A DNA stretch of 64,000 nucleotides, taken from NCBI GenBank assembly GCA_963663845.2, contig OY760650.2, positions 2,356,001-2,420,000 on the forward strand, in the 5' to 3' direction. The position numbers and the translations under genes are program-made. The stretch comes from Versatilivorator sp963663845 (GTDB lineage: Bacteria > Acidobacteriota > Terriglobia > Versatilivoradales > Versatilivoraceae). The notes beneath the pieces are model-generated. The model was not told the origin of the DNA. It saw nothing but the letters and a program-made list of their open reading frames with translations, and did no database searches. Shown in pieces: positions 16,681-23,407 of this stretch (position 1 is the first letter of the stretch; the number at the start of each line of letters is the position of its first letter).

Positions 16681-16924
16681 GGGGACGTTGTTGAATAACA
16701 GGAAAAATTTTGCGCCGATTCGGAGTCGAAACTATTGGTCAGGGAAAAGCCGATGACTTGCCCTATGCTGCCAACGATTCCCGAGAGGTTGCACGGCGTT
16801 CACAGCGAGGAGCCAGTCTGTGGATTGGTGTCAGCATCCGCTTGTTGAGAGCACGAAATCTACCCCTGCCAAGGCGCCATCGAATCGCCGCACCTAGTAA
16901 TTCCCGTTATTCAACAACGTCCCT
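16681..16924 (+). repeat. MITE-like repeat, best-preserved copy A
   Basis: About 240 bases with terminal inverted repeats: the left end GGGACGTTGTTGAATAACAG and the right end GTTATTCAACAACGTCCC are complementary over 18 bases. There is no coding frame. Related copies lie at 15328-15570 and, inverted, at about 13060-13300, with a right-end fragment at 13335-13386. Length, termini and lack of coding capacity fit a miniature inverted-repeat transposable element. The parent transposase is not seen in this window. The remaining gap to 17105 shows no gene. Confidence 0.8.
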
Positions 16925-17105
16925 TGAAGGATCTGGGTTGAATCGGGGCGATCTCGGCTTGTCACGATCCCGGCAACCGCGTTCCTTCGGTTTGGCTCTT
17001 TGGTATGTGGTCGCATTTCACACCGGATCAGGCCCCCCTGTTCCCGGTGACGTCAACGGCATCGGGACGCCGGACCCGAGTTCGCCTTCAGATTGGGCTG
17101 CCGCT

Positions 17106-17321
17106 TCACTGCAGCCGTTCAGCGATCCACAACTTGATGAGCGCTTGGCGGGTCACGCCAAGGTGCCGTGCCTGACCGTCCAGCCCGGCCACAACCCATG
17201 CCGGGAAGTCCACATTCACCCGCTTCACCTGCTCGTTTGGGCGCTTTGCCTTCGACCAGTCGACCTGGCCGCTAACATCCTCTCCTGCATCAAATTTCCT
17301 GTCGAACTCACCTGCTTTCAT
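17106..17321 (-). CDS. brnA: BrnA-type antitoxin
   Basis: 71 residues from ATG 17321 (MKAGEFDRKFDAGEDVSG). DWSKAKRPNEQVKRVNVDFP then VVAGLDGQARHLGVTRQALI is the ribbon-helix-helix pattern of BrnA/COG5304 antitoxins. The start overlaps the end of the toxin gene by 14 bases, the usual BrnTA arrangement. It should bind the palindrome at 17582-17598 together with the toxin. Confidence 0.88.
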   Translation of the reverse strand: MKAGEFDRKFDAGEDVSGQVDWSKAKRPNEQVKRVNVDFPAWVVAGLDGQARHLGVTRQALIKLWIAERLQ

Positions 17322-17571
17322 AGTGATCGATCTCCTGTCTCCGGGCCCGGCGCACCGAGATGATCCGCACATTGTCCCCACGATGAGCGCAGACGGCGGC
17401 CCAATGGTTTTCGCCAATCTTTCCGATCACCAGATAGCGCGGCTCGTCATCTGTTTTTGCCGGCGCCTCCAGCATCCAAGCGTCTTTCCAAAGCACCTGG
17501 GCTTCGTCGAAGTCGATGCCATGCTTGGCCTTGTTTGTGACGCTTTTGGCAGGATCATACTCAAATGGCAT
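17308..17571 (-). CDS. brnT: BrnT-type ribonuclease toxin
   Basis: 87 residues; FEYDPAKSVTNKAKHGIDFD at the N-terminus is the BrnT signature (WDPxKxxxNxxKHGIxF), followed by EPRYLVIGKIGENHWAAVCA and the C-terminal VRIISVRRARRQEIDHYESR. It has the RelE-like fold and cleaves RNA. All conserved basic and aromatic positions appear present. It is first in the pair and lies right behind a palindromic operator. Confidence 0.92.
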   Translation of the reverse strand: MPFEYDPAKSVTNKAKHGIDFDEAQVLWKDAWMLEAPAKTDDEPRYLVIGKIGENHWAAVCAHRGDNVRIISVRRARRQEIDHYESR

Positions 17572-17581
17572 GAGTTATTAT

Positions 17582-17598
17582 AGTATAGAAATTATACT
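17582..17598. promoter_or_regulatory. Operator palindrome of the BrnTA pair
   Basis: AGTATA and TATACT are perfect arms around GAAAT, with outer TTATAG and CTATAA arms extending the symmetry to 17578-17608. It lies 11 bases upstream of the toxin ATG inside the AT-rich promoter, so repression by antitoxin binding is likely. Confidence 0.75.
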
Positions 17599-17744
17599 GT
17601 TTCTATAAACCACAGCCGTGGCCTGGATTTCATCAATGAGAAAAGTCGGTCTGAATTGGACCCTATTTTCGGTCAGCGTCGAGCACGCAACCGAACCGGC
17701 CCCATCGGCCCACGACGAAGGCGCCGCTGGGGGGACATCCCCAA

Positions 17745-18983
17745 TCAGGCCGCCGCTTCCTTGCCTGCAGCAGGCCGCTTACCCAAACCCGCCAGGAAGG
17801 CGACGAGGCCAAAGAGGATGAAGCCGCAGGCGGCGACGCTGAGGGCTACGCGGAAGTCGCCGGTGGTATCGACCAGGCGGCCGGTTCCCTTCATCAGCAG
17901 GAAGGAGGTGAGGTTGCCGACCAGGTAGCCGCCGGACATGACGGCGGCGAAGTGGGCCATGGAGCGGGAGGAGATCTCGCTGAGAAGCACCGGGAATTCG
18001 GCGGCGTAGAAGAGGCTGGCCAGAAAGTAGATCAGGGGGACGGTGAGGGCGTTGCCCTGCCACAGCATCACCAGCAGGAGGGCCCCGCCGATGGGGCCGG
18101 CCAGGGTCAGAATGGCCCGCTGGCCCCATCCCTCCGGAAGGACCGAGAGCAGAGAGCGGGTGATGAGGTAGGCCACGTTGTGGCCCGCCAGGGTCATGCC
18201 CGCCTTTATCGGAAGCTCCGTGAATTGGTGGTCCATGAACATGGGAAGGAACTCGTAGGTGGCTCCGTCGGCGGAGGCATGCAGGGTAATCAGCAGCACG
18301 ATGGCCAAGGGGCGGATGCCCAGCAGGGGGCGGAGGTGGAGGCGTTGGCCGGGGACTTGAACGCTCTGGAAGTCGGGCTGCCTGCTGAAGCTCAGCAGGG
18401 CCCAGCCGCAGAGGACCAAGCACCCGGCGACCAGAAAGGGCGAGAAGAACAGCCTGGCCAGTTCCTGGTGGCCTCCCTCCCGGGACCACTCCAGAAGCTG
18501 GTCGGCCCACAGCGGAATCACGATGCCCATGACGGAGCCGCAGGTCAACTGGAGCGAAATCATGCGCCGCTTGTGGGACGGATAGAGAGCCACCAAGTAG
18601 GCGGGGAGGGATGACCTGGAAAATCCCCCGAACAGTCCCTGAAAGAACAGGCTGATTCTCAGGGCGAGCAGATTGGCGCCCTGGCCGATCAGCAGAAAGC
18701 AGGCGCCGACGCCGCCCAGGGACAGTTCGGTGATCCGCCGCACGCCGAATCGGGCGATCACCAGCCCGACCAGCAACAGGGACGCCGTTTGACCCAGGCT
18801 GCCCAGGCCCGACATGGTTCCCCACTGCTCATAGGTCAGGGAGAAATATTCGCGGAGTCGGGGACTGAAAACGCCCATGACCCCGTTATAGGAAGTGAGG
18901 TTGAAGATGATCAGGACGGCGATGGCCAGCCGCCGCCGGCGGCGCGAGACCTCGTCTTCGGGATGGTGGTCAGCCGATGGCAT
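17745..18983 (-). CDS. Major facilitator superfamily transporter
   Basis: 412 residues with about 12 predicted helices and a basic cytoplasmic N-terminus (VSRRRRRLAIAVLIIFNLTS). The loop 2-3 motif reads VIARFGVRRITELSLG, a weakened form of the MFS motif A. A central cytoplasmic loop (RQPDFQSVQVPGQRLHLRPL) separates two six-helix halves. No subfamily or substrate is recognised. No Shine-Dalgarno is obvious before ATG 18983. Part of its 3' half exists again as a fossil at 16511-16675. Confidence 0.85.
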   Translation of the reverse strand: MPSADHHPEDEVSRRRRRLAIAVLIIFNLTSYNGVMGVFSPRLREYFSLTYEQWGTMSGLGSLGQTASLLLVGLVIARFGVRRITELSLGGVGACFLLIGQGANLLALRISLFFQGLFGGFSRSSLPAYLVALYPSHKRRMISLQLTCGSVMGIVIPLWADQLLEWSREGGHQELARLFFSPFLVAGCLVLCGWALLSFSRQPDFQSVQVPGQRLHLRPLLGIRPLAIVLLITLHASADGATYEFLPMFMDHQFTELPIKAGMTLAGHNVAYLITRSLLSVLPEGWGQRAILTLAGPIGGALLLVMLWQGNALTVPLIYFLASLFYAAEFPVLLSEISSRSMAHFAAVMSGGYLVGNLTSFLLMKGTGRLVDTTGDFRVALSVAACGFILFGLVAFLAGLGKRPAAGKEAAA

Positions 18984-19128
18984 GGTGCGGGTGGTGGCCG
19001 GGGAGGCTCCGCGGGGCCGGTCCCGGCTGGCGGCCTGCCGGAGCGGAGCGTTCTTCCGGGAGTCCTCCGACTGCTTGGGATGGAGAGGTCTCGCCGACCC
19101 CGAAGCAGGACGATAAAGTCGCCGTTGA

Positions 19129-19965
19129 CTATCCCTCCCGGCTACGTCGCAGGCCCTTGGGCAGGCCGATCTGGTCGAAATCGTAGACGCCCGCCATGAA
19201 GCAGGGCCAGGCCTGCCCGCCGACGTGCTCCCAATCCTCCCCGCACAGCCACGCGAACATCCGGGCGGCGGAAACGCTGAAGGGCGGCAGCACGTTCTTG
19301 TGCCAGGAGAAGTTGAAGTCGGGATCGACCACCCAGTCGCGTTGGGGCGGCGCGGTGCGCCAGTAGTTGTACTTCAGGTTGTCGCGTACGCCGGTGGCGG
19401 TGCTCGGGCTGCGGCGGTGAATGATCGAGTAGGCGGTGATGATGATGGAACCCGGGGGTGAGGCCGTCGAAACCGCCGGCTTCAGGCTGCGCAGGCGTCC
19501 CAGGAAGGCGTTGCGGGCCTGGCTGAGATGGCTCCCTGGAATCAGTTCGGTGGGGCCCATCTCGCGGGTGGCCCCGCTGGGGTAGTAGAACACCTGCAGG
19601 TAGTCCAGGCGCGGGGCCGAGATGGACCCGGCGTCCGGGTGCCAGGGCTGGGCCGGGCCGGGGCATTGAATCCGGTGGCTGCTCATGACCAGGGGCAGCA
19701 GGAAGTCCCTGCCCAACAGCGAGCGGACCGCGCCGGCCCCCTCCGGGTTCTTGATGACCGCGTCCACGAACCACTCTTCCTCCAGGATCTCGACCGGCTC
19801 CTCCACGTCGTGGTCCTTCATGAACTCGACGGTCCGGCGGTTGACCTCGTCCGAGACCACCCCCTCCAGCACCAGGTATCCGTTGCGGCAGAAATCCATC
19901 ATCTGCCGGTCGGTGAGGGTCGGCTTGCAGTCGTATTTTCCCAGCGCCACGGCCGGCCTCCTCAT
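19129..19965 (-). CDS. Phytanoyl-CoA dioxygenase (PhyH) family Fe(II)/2-oxoglutarate oxygenase
   Basis: 278 residues from ATG 19965, which lies in an ATGA overlap with the preceding gene and has GGAG upstream; longer starts are less likely. The iron triad is visible: His109 and Asp111 in QPWHPDAGS, and distal His183 in YSIIHRRSPSTA, followed by an Arg (VRDNLKYNYWR) that would bind 2-oxoglutarate. The N-terminal TDRQMMDFCRNGYLVLEGVV is the typical PhyH entry helix and strand. It hydroxylates an unknown small molecule in the cytoplasm. This family is greatly expanded in Planctomycetes, Acidobacteria and sponge symbionts. Confidence 0.92.
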   Translation of the reverse strand: MRRPAVALGKYDCKPTLTDRQMMDFCRNGYLVLEGVVSDEVNRRTVEFMKDHDVEEPVEILEEEWFVDAVIKNPEGAGAVRSLLGRDFLLPLVMSSHRIQCPGPAQPWHPDAGSISAPRLDYLQVFYYPSGATREMGPTELIPGSHLSQARNAFLGRLRSLKPAVSTASPPGSIIITAYSIIHRRSPSTATGVRDNLKYNYWRTAPPQRDWVVDPDFNFSWHKNVLPPFSVSAARMFAWLCGEDWEHVGGQAWPCFMAGVYDFDQIGLPKGLRRSREG

Positions 19966-20330
19966 TTCTCCAGGATGAACTCGCACCCCAGCCAGCGGTC
20001 GACTTCGTCGGGATGGTCGAACAGCAGCGACAGCTCCGGGAACTTGACCACTCGCCACCCGTCCTGGAGGGCGTCCAGCACCGTGTGGTAGGGCCAGTCC
20101 TCGTAGTCGTCGGGCGGCAGCCGCACTTCGCCTCCTTCCACGAGGGACATGCCGTTGACGGGCGAGTCCACGGCGGTGCTGTGGGTCTGGAGGTAGAGCA
20201 GCTTCTGGGGCGCCGGGGCGCCGTTGCCCCGCTGCTCGAGATCGTCCAGGGCCTCCTGCAGGTCCTGTTCGGTGAGCGTGCCCTGCCGGAGCTTGTCCAG
20301 CCAGCCAGTCAACCGTGCGGCATCGACCAT
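19962..20330 (-). CDS. Hypothetical protein coupled to the PhyH oxygenase
   Basis: 122 residues, ATG 20330. The N-terminus is helical and acidic (LTEQDLQEALDDLEQRG). A middle segment LLYLQTHSTAVDSPVNGMSL is followed by PPDDYEDWPYHTVLDALQDG and VVKFPELSLLFDHPDEVDRW. The C-terminal WLGCEFILEK overlaps the oxygenase start by four bases, so the two are coupled and probably act together. No family is recognised; soluble and cytoplasmic by sequence. Confidence 0.65.
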   Translation of the reverse strand: MVDAARLTGWLDKLRQGTLTEQDLQEALDDLEQRGNGAPAPQKLLYLQTHSTAVDSPVNGMSLVEGGEVRLPPDDYEDWPYHTVLDALQDGWRVVKFPELSLLFDHPDEVDRWLGCEFILEK

Positions 20331-20481
20331 CGAGTTCTTCCCTTGCTGAATTCGAGATCGGGATTCTACTTCAAGAGAAACGCCCCGACAAGGCGTTGAG
20401 GCACGGTGGGTTCGGCTCCTGCCAAGTGGCCGGCGTGATCGCCGCCCCAGGCTTTTTGCTGTCAGGAAACCGGTCCGGGGA

Positions 20482-20509
20482 TTGCCGACCCCGACTATAA
20501 GAGTATAAT
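20482..20509 (+). promoter_or_regulatory. Sigma70-type promoter for the LRR gene
   Basis: TTGCCG and TATAAT are separated by 16 bases, in a divergent gap between the oxygenase operon and the LRR gene. The transcript would have a leader of about 150 bases, in which no further element is recognised. Confidence 0.6.
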
Positions 20510-20667
20510 GGAGCCCGCCCTCCGGCGAACCGGATGGCTTCGGTGCTTCCGGGCGTCGAAATCCAGGACCGGCGCCGTGTGCGCGGCGGGGCGAGTTCAG
20601 GCAGGGGTTTCCGGCAGGGGCGAGCAGAACAAGGGGCCCATCCCGGGTTCAGGAAAGGGAGGTTTCC

Positions 20668-21315
20668 ATGCGGAGCATCACCATGGCGGTTTGGATCTCC
20701 TTCGCGATGATCGGGTCGGCTGCGGCCCAGCAGGACGGAGGACCCAATCCGGAGATTGTCCAGAAAGTCGAGCAGCTCGGCGGCAAGGTCATGAAGATCG
20801 CCCAGAACGACGATGGCCTGGAGGTCTATTTTCACCTGGGCCGCAACCATGACGGCCTGCGGCAGTTCGAGACTCCCAAGCCGGGAGATCCCAAGCCTGC
20901 TGCCCTCGACGGGGAGTTGGGGATCCTGAAGGAGGTAGAGAACCTGGTCTGGCTCCATCTCGGCGGGACCGACGTGACCGACGAGGGACTGCCCCACCTG
21001 GCGGGACTGAGCTCGCTGACGCGCCTCCACCTGGAGAGGACCAAGGTGTCGGACGCCGGCCTGGCCCATTTGAAGGATCTGCAGAAACTGAGCTATCTCA
21101 ACCTCTACCAGACCGGCATCACCGACGCCGGGCTGGCCCACCTGGAGGGCTTGACGGGCCTCAAGAATCTCTACTTGTGGCAGTCCAAGGTGACCGAAGC
21201 GGGAGTCGAGAAACTGCAGCAGGCGCTGCCCGACTGCAAGATCGACGTGGGCTGGAAGGAGTCGGAAGAACCGGCGGGAGAGGAAGAGGAAGAGAAGAAG
21301 GAAGAGAAGTCGTAG
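20668..21315 (+). CDS. Secreted leucine-rich-repeat protein
   Basis: 215 residues with GGGAGG seven bases before the ATG. A signal peptide (MRSITMAVWISFAMIGSAAA) ends before QQDGG. Residues about 85-185 hold at least four LRR units of the type LVWLHLGGTDVTDEGLPHLA and LSYLNLYQTGITDAGLAHLE, the 24-residue bacterial pattern common in Planctomycetes. The tail is an acidic, lysine-rich low-complexity run (EEEEEKKEEKS). It is probably periplasmic or surface-exposed and binds protein or glycan partners. It is monocistronic, with its own promoter and terminator. Confidence 0.9.
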   Translation: MRSITMAVWISFAMIGSAAAQQDGGPNPEIVQKVEQLGGKVMKIAQNDDGLEVYFHLGRNHDGLRQFETPKPGDPKPAALDGELGILKEVENLVWLHLGGTDVTDEGLPHLAGLSSLTRLHLERTKVSDAGLAHLKDLQKLSYLNLYQTGITDAGLAHLEGLTGLKNLYLWQSKVTEAGVEKLQQALPDCKIDVGWKESEEPAGEEEEEKKEEKS

Positions 21316-21357
21316 TTCGGCTGCTGAAGGCTGCCAAAACAATCGTGGCTCAACTCG

Positions 21358-21391
21358 AACCCCCGTGCTCAGGCCGGGGGTTTTGCTTTTT
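21358..21391 (+). terminator. Intrinsic terminator of the LRR gene
   Basis: AACCCCCG and CGGGGGTT form the stem (loop TGCTCAGGC), followed by TTGCTTTTT. It lies 43 bases after the stop codon. Confidence 0.85.
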
Positions 21392-21451
21392 GGGGACTTC
21401 AGGGTGCAGATTGTGCTCGGCGCGCGCTGGGTTTTCTGAGATTGCAAGCCG

Positions 21452-21745
21452 GCGCGTGCCCCCTCGAGCAGCAAGTAGTGATGGGAGGCGGCGCCCTCCG
21501 GGAGCGCGGGCGTCCCGCCCGCATGCACTCCCGTAGCGTGCCGCTCAGCTTCCCTGCGATGCGGCGCCCGGGAACCCTGCCGGCGGGGACGGCATGAGCC
21601 CGGCCGAAGCAGAGTCGTGGCGCCGTTGCCGGTCGAGCCAGGTCGAGGGGTTGGCCGAGGCCTTGCCAGTGTTGTGCGGGCGGGACGCCCGCGCTCCCGG
21701 GTGGGTGTCCATCCGACGATTTTTGCAACAGGCTCGACTGTTTTT
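21452..21745. repeat. Hairpin repeat element with inverted GC-rich ends
   Basis: GGCGCGTGCCCCCTCGAGCA leads into a hairpin GCGGGCGTCCCGCCCGC (21506-21522). The reverse complement GCGGGCGGGACGCCCGC lies at 21677-21693 and is followed by GTCCATCCGACGATTTTTGC. The same pair of arms encloses the group II intron at 52704-54790, and single or partial copies lie at 1235-1320, 35742-35815 and 41848-41920. No coding capacity is seen. Confidence 0.8.
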
Positions 21746-22003
21746 TGAGAGGCGCTACGTTTCCGAACGGGTGCTTCTAATTTGCCGCCTTCGCGGCTGG
21801 ATTGGTGGGGAATCCATACGACCCCGGGCTTCCGCCCGGGGCTACCCTGAGCCGCTGCTTCGCAGCTTTATAAGGATGGCTTGTAGGGGGCGTCTCGCTG
21901 GGTAACCCACGTCAACCGCAGCTTCGCAGCTCCCCCATAACCCCCGACGCTGCTGGAGGAAAGGGTTTTTCTTAAATATTGGGCGATGGTTTGGGACGCG
22001 CGG
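21746..22003. other. Intergenic stretch with a perfect hairpin
   Basis: CCCCGGGC and GCCCGGGG (21822-21841) form a perfect 8-base stem around TTCC, in a block ending GGCTACCC. Two near-identical GCAGCTTCGCAGC palindrome-like words follow (around 21857 and 21918). No gene is supported between the repeat and the DUF1501 stop. Confidence 0.5.
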
Positions 22004-23374
22004 CTATCCGGCCCCGGTGACGATCTCCTTGACCACCTTGCCGCCGACGTCGGTGAGGCGGAAGTCGCGGCCGCTGTGGCGGAAGGTGAGCTTGGTGTGG
22101 TCCAGGCCGAGCTGGTGCAGCAGGGTGGCGTGGAGGTCGTGCATGTGGACCGGCTTCTCGGCCGCGGCGAAGCCGAAGTCGTCGGTGGCGCCGTAGGCCA
22201 TGCCCCCGCGGAAGCCCCCGCCGGCCAGCAGGACCGTAAAGCCCCGGTTGTTGTGGCCCCGGCCGTAGTAGACCCCGTCCCGGGTCGGCAGTCTGCCGAA
22301 CTCTCCGCCCACCATGACGATGGTGTCCTCCAGCAGTCCCAGCGTCTTGAGGTCGCCGATCAGGGAGGCGATGGGTCCGTCGGAAAGAGCCGCCAGGTCG
22401 CGTTGGTCGAAGATGTTGGCGTGGCTGTCCCAGGGGTTGCGGTTCCCGAAGAACACCTGCACCACCCGCACCCCTCTTTCCAGAAGCCGCCTGGCCATCA
22501 GGCAGCCGCGGGCGAAGTAGCCGTCTCCGTACCGCTCCCGGGTGGCCCGGCTCTCCTTGCGCACGTCGAAGGCGTCCAGGGCCTCGGTCTGCATGCGGAA
22601 GGCCAGTTCCATGGACTGGATGCTGGCTTCCAGCTCGGGGTTCTCTCCTTCCCGGGGCATGTCCAGCCGGTTGAGCCGGGACAGGAGATCGAGCTGCCGG
22701 CGCTGCTCCGGGTGGCCGGGCCGGGCTCCCTGGATGTAGTGAATGAGCTTGGCCGGGTCCAGCTCGTCCCGATTGCGGAGGTGAGCGCCCTGGTGGATGG
22801 CCGGCAGGAACCCGGAGGTCCACAACTGGGCTCCCATGACCGGCAGGCCGGGACAGAGCACGATGAATCCCGGCAGGTTGTGGCTGTCGCTGCCCAAGCC
22901 ATAGGTGATCCAGGAGCCCATGGAGGGATGGCCTGCGGTCAGGTGACCGCTGTTCATCTGCAGCAGGCTGATGCCGTGACCCGAACTGTCGCCGTGCATG
23001 GAGCGAATGACGCAGCAGTCGTCGATCAGGCGGGCCAGCTTGGGAAAGATCTCGCTGACTTCCAGTCCGCTCTGTCCCTGCGGCTGGAATCGAAAGGGCG
23101 ATTTCATCAGGATGCCCTTGGCGTTTTCCAGCTTCATGCTCTCGGGAACGTTCTGCCCGTCGTACTTGGCAAGCATGGGTTTGGGGTCGAAGGTGTCCAC
23201 GTGGGAGGGCCCGCCGTTGAGGCACAGGTAGACCATCCGCTTGGCCCTGGCGGGAAAGTGGAGTCCCGGAGCCCCGGCGGCTTCCCGGACAAGTCCGGTC
23301 CGGGCCAGCAGGTGGGCCAGCGAAAGCAGGCCGAACCCGCTTCCCAGGTTCTTCAGTGCCTGGCGACGATTCAT
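22004..23374 (-). CDS. DUF1501 family protein
   Basis: 456 residues from ATG 23374, with GGGAG eight bases upstream; a longer start seven codons earlier is less likely. The N-terminus MNRRQALKNLGSGFGLLSLA resembles a Tat leader with only RR conserved. Family features include MVYLCLNGGPSHVDTFDPKP, the HGDSSGHG metal-like motif and GGEFGRLPTRDG near the end. DUF1501 proteins are sulfatase-like, are exported, and almost always sit beside the DUF1549/DUF1553 cytochrome, as here (33 bp downstream). The pair is thought to act on a periplasmic or cell-surface polymer, but the reaction is not known. Confidence 0.93.
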   Translation of the reverse strand: MNRRQALKNLGSGFGLLSLAHLLARTGLVREAAGAPGLHFPARAKRMVYLCLNGGPSHVDTFDPKPMLAKYDGQNVPESMKLENAKGILMKSPFRFQPQGQSGLEVSEIFPKLARLIDDCCVIRSMHGDSSGHGISLLQMNSGHLTAGHPSMGSWITYGLGSDSHNLPGFIVLCPGLPVMGAQLWTSGFLPAIHQGAHLRNRDELDPAKLIHYIQGARPGHPEQRRQLDLLSRLNRLDMPREGENPELEASIQSMELAFRMQTEALDAFDVRKESRATRERYGDGYFARGCLMARRLLERGVRVVQVFFGNRNPWDSHANIFDQRDLAALSDGPIASLIGDLKTLGLLEDTIVMVGGEFGRLPTRDGVYYGRGHNNRGFTVLLAGGGFRGGMAYGATDDFGFAAAEKPVHMHDLHATLLHQLGLDHTKLTFRHSGRDFRLTDVGGKVVKEIVTGAG

Positions 23375-23407
23375 GGCAATCTCCCGCGCCGGCATTCGCC
23401 GGCGTCC

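Noticed and set aside
13060..17608. Chromosomal integron cassette array
   Set aside because: Repeats between toxin-antitoxin pairs suggested attC sites, but they are about 240 bases long with MITE-like ends, cassettes differ in orientation, and no integron integrase is present.
21452..21745. CRISPR array
   Set aside because: The short repeated words are inverted hairpin arms, not regularly spaced direct repeats; no cas gene is present.
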